A DNA stretch of 52,256 nt, taken from NCBI GenBank assembly GCA_027307325.1, contig DAHUXE010000149.1, positions 1 to 52,256 of the forward strand, in the 5' to 3' direction. This DNA comes from Gammaproteobacteria bacterium. GTDB taxonomy: Bacteria; Pseudomonadota; Gammaproteobacteria; Steroidobacterales; Steroidobacteraceae. Numbering within the stretch: position 1 is the first letter of the stretch; every line of letters begins with the position of its first letter. Of the stretch, positions 8,803 to 16,565 are shown one piece after another. Below the pieces are notes generated by a model, which was not told where the DNA came from, searched no databases, and saw nothing but the letters and a program-made list of their open reading frames with translations. A program made the translations under genes and the position numbers.

Positions 8803-9497
8803 CAGCAGCGCTCGCCCTGCTTCCGGGCTGCGCCACGGTGCGCAACTGGTTCCACGGCAAGCACGGCGCCAGCAGCACCGCAACCCAGGCCGGCTCGCCC
8901 GCCGCGGCCTCCGGCACCACGGGGCCGGACGAGGGGACGCCGCCGCGGGTGATCGAGCCGCAGGTCGAGCGGCGCACGATAAAAGTGCCGCGCATCAGGA
9001 GCTCGAACGTCGAGCTGGGACTGTTCTACGGCGCGCTGTCGATCGAGGACTTCGGCACCAATGCCGATTACGGCGTGAGCGCCGCTTACCACATCACCGA
9101 GGACTTCTTCTTCCAGGGCGAGGCGGGCCGTTCGCGGGGAGGACGTACCAGCTTCGAGACCCTGAGCGGCAACATTCAGCTGCTTACCGAAGCTGAGAGG
9201 CGCTTCACGTACTACGACCTGTCTCTCGGCTACAACTTCCTGCCGGGCGAGGCCTTTCTCGGTCGCGGCGTCGCCATGACGAGCGCTTTCTATCTGCTCG
9301 GCGGTTTCGGCGCCACCGATTTCGCCGGAGATACCAAGTTCACGGTGAACTTCGGCGCCGGCTATCGGGTCGTACCGACCGACTGGCTGGCGCTGCACGT
9401 CACGGTGCAGGATCACGTATTCCAGACGAGCCTGCTCGGCGTGACCAAGCTCACCAACAACCTCGAGGCGCGCATGGCAGCGACCGTCTTCTTCTAG
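8772..9497 (+). CDS. Outer-membrane beta-barrel lipoprotein
   Basis: 241 residues. The lipoprotein signal is METGIRVLLLTAALALLPGC with Cys20 in the lipobox. The ATG is preceded by AGGAAG, and the gene overlaps the previous one by 31 bases, so translation is probably coupled. After a short linker rich in Ala/Ser/Gly, the sequence from about residue 75 (NVELGLFYGALSIEDFGTNADYGVSAAYH) consists of amphipathic strands and ends in VFF. It resembles the small outer-membrane barrel family found in myxobacteria and proteobacteria (OMP_b-brl type). It is probably a paralogue or partner of the barrel encoded upstream. A lipid anchor on a barrel protein is uncommon. Confidence 0.75.
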   Translation: METGIRVLLLTAALALLPGCATVRNWFHGKHGASSTATQAGSPAAASGTTGPDEGTPPRVIEPQVERRTIKVPRIRSSNVELGLFYGALSIEDFGTNADYGVSAAYHITEDFFFQGEAGRSRGGRTSFETLSGNIQLLTEAERRFTYYDLSLGYNFLPGEAFLGRGVAMTSAFYLLGGFGATDFAGDTKFTVNFGAGYRVVPTDWLALHVTVQDHVFQTSLLGVTKLTNNLEARMAATVFF

Positions 9498-9515
9498 TCA
9501 TTGAGGGACGCATCG

Positions 9516-10007
9516 ATGAGCAACAGGATCGCAGCCATGATTGCCGCAGCCGGCCTCGCACTGCCGGCGCTGGCGGCCGACCCGACCGGCGGGCCGGCGC
9601 CGCAGTTCACGCTCGCCGCCCGCAGCGGCGCGAACGTGAGCCTCGGTCAGTACAAGGGCCAGGTCGTGATGCTCAACTTCTGGGCGAGCTGGTGCGGGCC
9701 GTGCCGCCAGGAGATGCCGCTGCTCGAGAGCATCTACAAGCAGTACCACCGCATGGGATTCACGCTGATCGGGGTGAACGTCGAGCCGGACTCGAACGCC
9801 GCCAACCAGTGGCTGAAGGAGACCCCGGTGAGCTTTCCGATTCTTTATGATAAGGAGAGCAAGGTCAGCAAGATGTACGACGTCGAGGGCATGCCGAGCA
9901 CCGTGATCATCGACCGCAAGGGGAAAGTGCGCCTGCTGCACCGGGGCTACAAGCCGGGCGATGAGAACGGCTATCTCGACAGCGTCAGGAAACTGGTGCG
10001 GGAGTAG
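9516..10007 (+). CDS. TlpA-like periplasmic thioredoxin
   Basis: 163 residues from the ATG at 9516, with GAGGGA seven bases upstream. A signal peptide (ending ALAAD) precedes a thioredoxin fold of the TlpA/ResA/AhpC-TSA group. The active site is W-C-G-P-C with Cys60 and Cys63 after NFWAS, and the cis-proline loop is GMPST. Such proteins reduce disulfides or deliver electrons to periplasmic partners, often during cytochrome c or copper-site maturation. Its place between barrel genes and the DUF4266 gene suggests it keeps cysteines of cluster proteins reduced, for example the CxxCH motifs or the DUF4266 tail. That role is inferred. Confidence 0.9.
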   Translation: MSNRIAAMIAAAGLALPALAADPTGGPAPQFTLAARSGANVSLGQYKGQVVMLNFWASWCGPCRQEMPLLESIYKQYHRMGFTLIGVNVEPDSNAANQWLKETPVSFPILYDKESKVSKMYDVEGMPSTVIIDRKGKVRLLHRGYKPGDENGYLDSVRKLVRE

Positions 10008-10011
10008 CGCG

Positions 10012-10293
10012 ATGCACATGCAGCAGGGACGGCGGGCGCCGCCGCGCGGTAACGAACGCGGCCCGCGCCGCCTCGCGCCCGCACTGCTCCTGGTGCTGGC
10101 GCTCGCCGCGCTCGGCGGCTGCACCTCGCTCGAGCCGTGGGTGAAGCCCTACGAGCGCGAGCACCTGGCCGATCCCATCATGGCCCTCAGCCGCAACTCG
10201 ATCGCGGCGACCTACCGGGACCACGTGTTCGAGACCCGCGAGGGCTCGCACGGAGCCACCGGGGCGGTGGGAGGCGGCTGCGGATGCAACTAG
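10012..10293 (+). CDS. DUF4266 lipoprotein with Cys-containing tail
   Basis: 93 residues. A lipoprotein signal ends in LGGC with Cys37, so the mature protein is only about 57 residues. It shows the DUF4266 pattern: 'W.KPYER..LADPIM', then a short helix with 'RDHVFETREGS', then a Gly-rich tail ending GGGCGCN. The two tail cysteines could bind a metal or form a disulfide handled by the adjacent TlpA protein. The sequence GSHGATGAV just before the tail loosely recalls the (S/T)GA(T/S) flavinylation motif, but no ApbE flavin transferase gene is present in the window. The start at 10012 lies just after the thioredoxin stop; Met3 is an alternative start. Confidence 0.85.
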   Translation: MHMQQGRRAPPRGNERGPRRLAPALLLVLALAALGGCTSLEPWVKPYEREHLADPIMALSRNSIAATYRDHVFETREGSHGATGAVGGGCGCN

Positions 10294-10330
10294 CCTGCCG
10301 GCTGGCCGCGGCGGCGCGAGGAAGACGCGG

Positions 10331-11593
10331 GTGAGGTTCAGCGCCGGCGCACATGGTGGGCGCGTGAAGAAACCTGCGCCGCCGCGCACCGCCACCGCTG
10401 GCGTGCGGGCGCTGCCGCCCCTCGCCCGCACGCTGCTCGCGCTCGGCATGGTGAGCCTGCCGGCGCTCGCCGGAGTGCTGCCCGAGGACGAGGCGGATGT
10501 GATGTACCACTCCTACTCGGGCGGCGACATCACGGTGCGGGGCCCCTCGGTCCTCATCCGCAAGAAGGTCGCCGACAACCTCTCGCTCACCTACAACTAC
10601 TACGAGGACATGATCTCGAGCGCCTCGATCGACGTGAAGCTGTCGGCGAGCCCCTACCACGAGATCAGAAAGCAGAACAGCTTCGGCGCCGATTTCCTGC
10701 ACGGCAAGACCACTTACAGCGTCGGTTACATCCACAGCCGCGAGCCAGACTACAAGGCCGACACGACCTACTACTCGGTGAGTCAGGACATGTTCGGCGA
10801 CCTCACCACGATCACGCTCGGCTACCGCCGCGGCTGGGACAACGTGTACCGCGACCTGTGCGCGGCGCCGCACCCGAACAACACGGACTGTCCCGACATC
10901 ATCAATGACCCGACCTTCCACCAGCGCGCCGACCACTGGGGCTACACCTTCGGGCTCACGCAGATCCTGACGCGGAATCTCCTGGCCAACGTGAATTACG
11001 AGATCGACACCGACCAGGGTTATCTCGCCAACCCCTACCGGCAGATCCGCTACGCCTCCCCCGGAGGCGTCGGCTTCACGCTCGCGCCGCAGATCTATCC
11101 GGGAACGCGCACCAGCAATGCCGCCTCGGTGCAGCTGAAGTACTACCTCCCGTGGCGCGCCGCGCTCACCGGCTCGTACCGTTTCTATCACGACACCTTC
11201 GGCATCACCGGCAGTACGCTCGAGACCGACTACACCGCGCCGGCATGGAAGCGCTGGATCCTCGACGGCAGCGTGCGCTACTACCGGCAGACTCACGCCA
11301 GCTTCTACAGCGACCTGTTCCCGTACGCGAACTACTCGAACTTCATGGCGCGCGACCGCGAGCTCGCCGCCTTCGACAGCTGGACGCTCGGCGTCGGCGC
11401 TTCCTACGAGTTCGAGATCCCACACGTGCCCTGGATCCACAGGAGCACCGCCAATATCCGTTACGACCGCATGATGATCGACTACAAGGACTTCCGTAAC
11501 GCGCTGCTCGCGGCGCAGTACGGCGCGGGCGGCGAGCCGCTCTACAAGCTCGACGCGAACGTTCTCGAAGCTTTCCTGTCCATCTGGTATTGA
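10331..11593 (+). CDS. DUF3570 outer-membrane protein
   Basis: 420 residues from a GTG at 10331 with AGGAAG upstream; a second GTG at 10364 is possible. A signal peptide (LARTLLALGMVSLPALA) is followed by the DUF3570 signature: YHSYSGGDITVRGPSVLIRK, then NYYEDMISSASIDV. Repeated amphipathic beta strands fill the rest and the protein ends in SIWY, typical of a large outer-membrane barrel. DUF3570 and DUF4266 genes are usually neighbours, often with a TlpA thioredoxin and an apbE gene. The first three are here in that order, and apbE is missing from the window. It is the last gene of the cluster, followed by a hairpin. The family's function is not established. Confidence 0.88.
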   Translation: MRFSAGAHGGRVKKPAPPRTATAGVRALPPLARTLLALGMVSLPALAGVLPEDEADVMYHSYSGGDITVRGPSVLIRKKVADNLSLTYNYYEDMISSASIDVKLSASPYHEIRKQNSFGADFLHGKTTYSVGYIHSREPDYKADTTYYSVSQDMFGDLTTITLGYRRGWDNVYRDLCAAPHPNNTDCPDIINDPTFHQRADHWGYTFGLTQILTRNLLANVNYEIDTDQGYLANPYRQIRYASPGGVGFTLAPQIYPGTRTSNAASVQLKYYLPWRAALTGSYRFYHDTFGITGSTLETDYTAPAWKRWILDGSVRYYRQTHASFYSDLFPYANYSNFMARDRELAAFDSWTLGVGASYEFEIPHVPWIHRSTANIRYDRMMIDYKDFRNALLAAQYGAGGEPLYKLDANVLEAFLSIWY

Positions 11594-11614
11594 GCTGAAC
11601 CGCAGCTGAACCGC
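11594..11614. repeat. Short tandem duplication just after the DUF3570 stop
   Basis: The 11-base unit AGCTGAACCGC occurs twice in direct tandem immediately after the stop codon. It looks like a local slippage duplication with no visible role. Confidence 0.7.
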
Positions 11615-11621
11615 ACGCACT

Positions 11622-11650
11622 GCCCGGCACCACGCGCCGGGCGGCCTTGT
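11622..11650 (+). terminator. Hairpin after the redox cluster
   Basis: A perfect 7-base stem (GCCCGGC/GCCGGGC, 11622-11628 and 11636-11642) with a 7-base loop, followed by GGCCTTGTCT. The T run is short, so termination strength is uncertain. It sits 28 bases after the DUF3570 stop. Confidence 0.5.
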
Positions 11651-11696
11651 CTGGGGTAAGCTCCGCTCTGGCGTTCACTGCTGGGACAATCACATC

Positions 11697-12515
11697 ATGC
11701 GCATACGCACTCATTTGTTCAGTCTGCTGGCCGCCCTGACCCTCGCCGGCGCCACCGCGATCGCCCACGCCCAGGCGCGCGAGGAAGGCCGGCTGCTGGT
11801 GGCGAGCCAGGTTCTCGGCGAGATGCGCGGCTCGCGCGATCAGGCCATCCCCGACCGGCTGCTCGAGCGCGCCTACGGCATCGTCGTGATTCCGGATACG
11901 ACCAAGATCGCGTGGTTCTTCGGCGGACGCCGCGGACACGGCGCGATGGTGGTGCGCGACAAGGACGGGCGCTTCTCGGATCCCGTCTTCGTCACCATGA
12001 CCGGCGGCAGCTTCGGCTTCCAGTGGGGCGTGCAGTCGACGGACGTCGTGCTGGTGTTTACCACCCCGCGCGGCACCCAGGGCATCAACGGCGGCAAGGT
12101 CACGCTCGGCGGCGACCTGTCGGTCGCGGCCGGCCCGGTCGGGCGCGACGCCTTCGCGGCCACCGACGCGACCTTCAAGGCGGAGGTCTACTCCTACTCG
12201 CGCAGCCGCGGCGCCTTCGCAGGCCTCGCGCTCGACGGCACGGTCATCTCGATCGACGACAGCGCGAATGCCGACTTCTATCGCAAGCCCGGCGTCCTGG
12301 CGAGCGACATCATGTCGGGGAGCGTGCGCAGCAGCGACGAGTCGGCGCGCCGCTTCCTCGCCGCGGTCTCGAGCAGCACCGAGACGCAGCGCCAGGCTTC
12401 GGCCGCGCCGGCTCCGCGCCCGGCGGCACCGGTCAGAACGCCGTCACCGGCGGCCCCGGGAAGCGCGCAGTCCTTCCCGCTCGCCGACCCGAAGCCGGGC
12501 AGCGAGCCTAAGTAG
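11697..12515 (+). CDS. SYLF-domain (Ysc84-like) exported lipid-binding protein
   Basis: 272 residues. The N-terminal signal peptide ends at AHAQA. The SYLF/Ysc84 core spans about residues 35-205: RAYGIVVIPDT, GGRRGHGAMVVRD, MTGGSFGFQWGVQSTDVVLVF and the SYSRSRGAFAGLALDGT region that is diagnostic of the family. SYLF domains bind phosphoinositides in eukaryotes; bacterial exported members are linked to membranes but not well understood. The last 60 residues are a low-complexity Ala/Pro/Ser tail. It is a single plus-strand gene, separated from the upstream cluster by a hairpin and facing the MATE gene. Confidence 0.9.
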   Translation: MRIRTHLFSLLAALTLAGATAIAHAQAREEGRLLVASQVLGEMRGSRDQAIPDRLLERAYGIVVIPDTTKIAWFFGGRRGHGAMVVRDKDGRFSDPVFVTMTGGSFGFQWGVQSTDVVLVFTTPRGTQGINGGKVTLGGDLSVAAGPVGRDAFAATDATFKAEVYSYSRSRGAFAGLALDGTVISIDDSANADFYRKPGVLASDIMSGSVRSSDESARRFLAAVSSSTETQRQASAAPAPRPAAPVRTPSPAAPGSAQSFPLADPKPGSEPK

Positions 12516-12575
12516 ATTTGGCGCGCGGCGCCTGCGGCGGCGCGCGCAGGCCAACCCGACAGCGCGTTCAGACCC

Positions 12576-12603
12576 GCGGGCAAAGAACGCGGTCTTTGCC
12601 CGC
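12576..12603. terminator. Bidirectional hairpin between SYLF and MATE genes
   Basis: A perfect 11-base stem (GCGGGCAAAGA/TCTTTGCCCGC) with a 6-base loop between two convergent genes. Each arm carries AAAG/CTTT near the loop, but no long T run follows on either strand. Position and symmetry favour a shared terminator. Confidence 0.65.
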
Positions 12604-12650
12604 TACACAGCGGGCGGGTTGACGCCGCTACACAGCAGGCGGGTTAACGC
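12601..12650. repeat. 25-base tandem repeat covering the MATE gene end
   Basis: Two adjacent 25-base copies (12601-12625 and 12626-12650) differ at two positions. The second contains the stop and last codons of the MATE gene; the first duplicates them downstream, including a spare in-register stop. It overlaps the right arm of the preceding hairpin by three bases. Confidence 0.85.
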
Positions 12651-14001
12651 CTGCGAAGACCGGCGGCGCGCCCAGCTTGCGGCGGAACTCGCGCTGCAGC
12701 AGTGCCAGGCTGGTGAGCGCCTGCAGCGTGACCGTCGCGACCGACAGGTACCACACCTCGGTCAGGGAGAAGTGCGGCAGAGTCGACAGGATCACCGCCG
12801 GCAGCACGAAGGTGAAGAGGCGCGAGCCGGAGCTCGCGAGTGACGGCCAGGTGTTGCCGAGCGCCTGGAACAGCCCCGAGCAGGTGAAGATCAGGCCGGT
12901 GGCGACGAAATTCCACGAGATGATGCGCAGGTAGGTCGCGCCAACCTCCACCACCCCGGGCTCGCGGCTGAAGAACTCGATGAACACCTGCGGCCGCCAC
13001 TGACATACGAGCGTCAGCGCCACCATCAGCACCGCCGACAACAGCGCCGCCGCGCGGAACGTCTCGCGTACGCGGCCGAACTGGCGCGCGCCGAAATTCT
13101 GCCCGGCCACCGCCGGCGCCGCGAACGCCAGCGCCATGATCGGCAGGAACAGCGCCTGCATCACCCGCCCGCCGATGCCGAAGCCGGCCTGCGCCGCGGG
13201 GCCGAAGCCGCGGATCACCCAGTAGATGACGCCGACGATCAGGAACATCATGAAGAATTCGCCACCGGCCGGAAGGCCCACGTTGAGGATGCGGCGCACC
13301 GCAGCGGCGCGCGGCGCCAGCATCTGCCGCTCGAGCTTCACGTAGTGCTCGAGCCGCGCGAAGTAGATCCACAGGAACAGCACCCCGGCGGCCACCGCGA
13401 CGCTGCTCGCGAGTCCCGCCCCGGCGGTGCCGAGCGGATGGTGCGTGCCCCAGCCGGCGATCAGCACCGGCGCCAGCAGCGTGTTGAGCACCACGGTGAG
13501 CACCTGCACGACCATGGTCGGCTGTACGATGCCGGTGCCGCGCAGCGCCGAGCCGAGCGCGACCAGCGCGAACTGCAGGGCGAGACCGGGCGTGTAATAG
13601 TAGAGGAAGGCGGTACCCGCGGCCGCGGTGGCGGCATCGGCCGCCATCGCGCGCACGTACAGGCCTCCGAGGAGCCACCCGGCGGCGAGCGTCGCCACGC
13701 CGCAGATCGCCGACAGCGTCACCGACTGATTGAAGATGAGGTTGGCCTCTGCCTGGTCCTTACGCCCCACGGCATGCGAGACCAGCGCGACGGTACCGAC
13801 GCCCAGCATCTGCGTCAGGGCCATGATGACGAACATAGCCGTGCCGGCGGTGCTGACGCCGGCAATGGCCGCCTCCCCCAGGTGGGCCACGAAGTACATG
13901 TCGACCACCAGGTACAGGGTCTGAAACAGCATGCCGATGGCGATCGGCACCGCCATAGCGATCAGCTGCCCGGTGATCGGGCCCTTGGTCAGGTCTTTCA
14001 A
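12628..14001 (-). CDS. MATE-family multidrug/Na+ efflux protein
   Basis: 457 residues with about 12 membrane segments in two related halves, the MATE layout. The N-terminus 'TKGPITGQLIAMAVPIAIG' and the segment QTLYLVVDMYFVAHLGEAAIAGVS match the first MatE domain; the second half begins around residue 240 (GLPAGGEFFMMF). These proteins export cationic drugs or metabolites in exchange for Na+ or H+. The start is TTG at 14001: no ATG or GTG exists in frame at this point, and the gene begins 4 bases after the TonB-receptor stop, so translation is probably coupled. The 3' end is part of a tandem repeat. Confidence 0.9.
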   Translation of the reverse strand: MKDLTKGPITGQLIAMAVPIAIGMLFQTLYLVVDMYFVAHLGEAAIAGVSTAGTAMFVIMALTQMLGVGTVALVSHAVGRKDQAEANLIFNQSVTLSAICGVATLAAGWLLGGLYVRAMAADAATAAAGTAFLYYYTPGLALQFALVALGSALRGTGIVQPTMVVQVLTVVLNTLLAPVLIAGWGTHHPLGTAGAGLASSVAVAAGVLFLWIYFARLEHYVKLERQMLAPRAAAVRRILNVGLPAGGEFFMMFLIVGVIYWVIRGFGPAAQAGFGIGGRVMQALFLPIMALAFAAPAVAGQNFGARQFGRVRETFRAAALLSAVLMVALTLVCQWRPQVFIEFFSREPGVVEVGATYLRIISWNFVATGLIFTCSGLFQALGNTWPSLASSGSRLFTFVLPAVILSTLPHFSLTEVWYLSVATVTLQALTSLALLQREFRRKLGAPPVFAGVNPPAV

Positions 14002-14005
14002 GAGC

Positions 14006-16507
14006 TCAGAACTTCTGCGCGAACCTCAGCGCCACCGTGCGCGGTTGGGTCGGCACGGCGTAATTCGCGACGATGCTGCAGGAGGCGCACTGATTGAAGC
14101 GGAACAGCTGGCCGCGCTTATCAAACACGTTGGTGAGGAACAGGTCGAGCCCATAGGTATCGCGCGACATGCCGAACGCCAGATCGAGCGTTCCGAACGG
14201 CGCCTGCGGCCCGATCTCGCTCCGCTGCACGAGCCGCAGATCATCCCACTGCTGGCTCTGATAGACGAAGGCGCCCTGCCAGTAGGCCTGCCAGTTCCCC
14301 ATGCCGAAGTCGTCGCGCAGGATGAGATTGCCCTTCACTTTCGAGGCGCCGGGCAGCTGCGTGTCCGACGGCGCGAGCGGCGCCGCGCAACTGGTGATCG
14401 GGTTGCCGTTCGGGTCGATCTGCCCGCAATAGTTCTCCGTCAGCCGCGGATTGAGCACACTCAGTCCCGCAGCGAGCGACACGCCATGCGCGACCGCCCA
14501 CTGCAGCTCGTTCTCCATGCCCGTCACACGCGCCGCCCCGGCGTTGGCGATGCGCGTCAGGCCGTTCGCCCCGAGGAACGCGAACTGGAAGTTGTTCCAG
14601 TCCTCCCAGAAGAACGCGCCGTTGTAGCGCAGGTGATTGTCGAGCCAGCTGGTCTTCCAGCCGATCTCGTAGTTCTTGAGATAGTCGGCCTGGTACGGCG
14701 GCAGATTGCCGACGCGGTTGATGCCGCCGGGCCGGAAGCCCTTGGAGTAGGTAGCGTAGATCAGGTGATTGGCGTCGGCTTTGTAAGTAAGGGTGACCTT
14801 GGGTGTGTTACCCGTGCCGCTGGTACTCTTGTCGAAGCTCAGGCACGGCGCACCCTGGAACTGCACGGTGAAGTCGCAGACGCCCGCCTCGCCCAAGCCG
14901 CTCGCGACCCCCAGCGGATTGTTGATTCCGTATCCACGGTAGCCCTCGAGGGAATTGTCATACTTGAAGTGCCGCAGGCCGGCGAGCAGCGACCAGCTGG
15001 AGGTGATGTCCCAGGTGGCTTCGCCGAAGGCCGCGTAGTCGCGGTCGACACGTTGCTGCTTGGTTAGCCACCAGGTGTCCGTCCACCCGGTTACCCACAG
15101 CGAGCATCCGGTCAGAGGGGGGGTGGGGGCATAGGTGCACCCCGGACCCGCGAGGTTGGCGATCTGGTAATCCTGCTCGATGTTGTGCAGCTGGCGCTGG
15201 TAGAAGCCGCCGGCGACGAAGTGCACGACCCAGTCCCGCGGCGACTGCAGCCGCAGCTCGTGGCTCACCTTCTCGTAGCCGTCCTTGCCGGCGATCATCT
15301 GCGTCGGGTTGATATGGTTGCCGGCGTTGTCGACTATCGGTGCGGTGTAACTCGGTATCGTGACGTCGTAAGCGAGCGAGTAGTCCGAATAGTCGGTGTG
15401 CGACAGGTCGTGGCGCTTGAGGTAGGCGCCCGCGTAGATCAGGTCGAAGTTGCTGACTTTGCCCTCGATGGTGAGCGCGGTGTCGACGAAGTGATCCTCG
15501 ACGCTGTCGCCGGAGAAGTGCTGGAGCTGCAGGTCGCCGACGTTCGCGCTGTTGTAGCCGCTGGTGAAAGCAGGGAAGTCGGTGGCATAGGCGTTGAAGC
15601 CGTTGGCCTTGGTCGACTGCGCCATGATGAACGGGGTAATCGACCAGTTGTCCCCAAGATCGACTTTGAGCGCGCCGCGCGCGCCGGTGATCGTGGTGTC
15701 GTTGAAGGCCTTCTTGGCATAGGGGGCGTTGTTGATCGTGACGCCGAACTGCGGGAAGGTGCGCGTGGAATAGACGTTGTCGATGTAGCCGCCGTCGTGC
15801 TCGTACCAGCCGACCAGGCGCACCGCGGCGCTCGGGCCGAGGGGAATGTTCACGAACCCCTGGGCGAGCCCGCCCGGCTGCCCGTGGGCGACATCGTTGG
15901 CCTCGAGCTGATACTCGGCCTTGAAAGCGCTCGGGTCCGGCTTGTTGGTGATTATCCTGAGGGTACCGGCCTCCGAGCTCGCGCCGTACAGCGTCCCCTG
16001 GGGACCCGCCAGCGCTTCGACGCGCGCGATGTCGTAGAGATGCACGTCCATCGCGCCCTGAATGGTCGTGATCGGCTGCTCGTCGAGGTAGGTACCGACC
16101 GTCGGCAGCGGGCCGGAGTGGTTCTGGCCGGCATCGCTCGAGATGCCACGCATGATGACGTTGCCGAACCCCGGGCCGTTTGCGCCGCCGCCGGAGCCGC
16201 TCTTCTGGGTCGTAACGCTCGGCAGAAACTTGATGTATTCGTCCTGGCTCTGGATGTTCAGGTTGTCGAGCTGCTGGTTGCCGATCGCGGTGATGCTGAG
16301 CGGTACGTCCTGCAGGTTCTCGGCGCGCTTCTCGGCCGTCACCACGATCTCCTGGAGACCGCCGCCGGTCGCCTCCACCGGCTGCTGCTGAGCGGCGGCG
16401 GGATGGACCGCACTCGCCACGCCCACGGCGATCGGCATCACCTTGAGGACTGTCCGGCCCTGACCCAGCCGGGAATGCTCGAGCTTGCGGCGGCGACTAC
16501 GCGTCAT
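14006..16507 (-). CDS. TonB-dependent outer-membrane receptor
   Basis: 833 residues from the ATG at 16507, preceded by GGGGGGAAG; a longer open frame upstream lacks such a site. The signal peptide ends near HPAAAQ. Directly after it comes a TonB-box-like segment (LQEIVVTAEKR), then a plug domain (to about 190; GPQGTLYGASSEAGTLRI) and a 22-strand barrel ending in ALRFAQKF with the typical C-terminal Phe. It belongs to the iron-complex/OAR-like receptors that take up siderophores, glycans or steroid-like compounds; the substrate cannot be told. It lies 58 bases after the TPR-sulfotransferase gene and 4 bases before the MATE gene, forming a likely three-gene operon. Confidence 0.93.
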   Translation of the reverse strand: MTRSRRRKLEHSRLGQGRTVLKVMPIAVGVASAVHPAAAQQQPVEATGGGLQEIVVTAEKRAENLQDVPLSITAIGNQQLDNLNIQSQDEYIKFLPSVTTQKSGSGGGANGPGFGNVIMRGISSDAGQNHSGPLPTVGTYLDEQPITTIQGAMDVHLYDIARVEALAGPQGTLYGASSEAGTLRIITNKPDPSAFKAEYQLEANDVAHGQPGGLAQGFVNIPLGPSAAVRLVGWYEHDGGYIDNVYSTRTFPQFGVTINNAPYAKKAFNDTTITGARGALKVDLGDNWSITPFIMAQSTKANGFNAYATDFPAFTSGYNSANVGDLQLQHFSGDSVEDHFVDTALTIEGKVSNFDLIYAGAYLKRHDLSHTDYSDYSLAYDVTIPSYTAPIVDNAGNHINPTQMIAGKDGYEKVSHELRLQSPRDWVVHFVAGGFYQRQLHNIEQDYQIANLAGPGCTYAPTPPLTGCSLWVTGWTDTWWLTKQQRVDRDYAAFGEATWDITSSWSLLAGLRHFKYDNSLEGYRGYGINNPLGVASGLGEAGVCDFTVQFQGAPCLSFDKSTSGTGNTPKVTLTYKADANHLIYATYSKGFRPGGINRVGNLPPYQADYLKNYEIGWKTSWLDNHLRYNGAFFWEDWNNFQFAFLGANGLTRIANAGAARVTGMENELQWAVAHGVSLAAGLSVLNPRLTENYCGQIDPNGNPITSCAAPLAPSDTQLPGASKVKGNLILRDDFGMGNWQAYWQGAFVYQSQQWDDLRLVQRSEIGPQAPFGTLDLAFGMSRDTYGLDLFLTNVFDKRGQLFRFNQCASCSIVANYAVPTQPRTVALRFAQKF

Positions 16508-16565
16508 CTGACTTCCCCCCGTAACGTTGTTCTGCTGCAACTAGTGTAAGGCTTCACGATCGATT

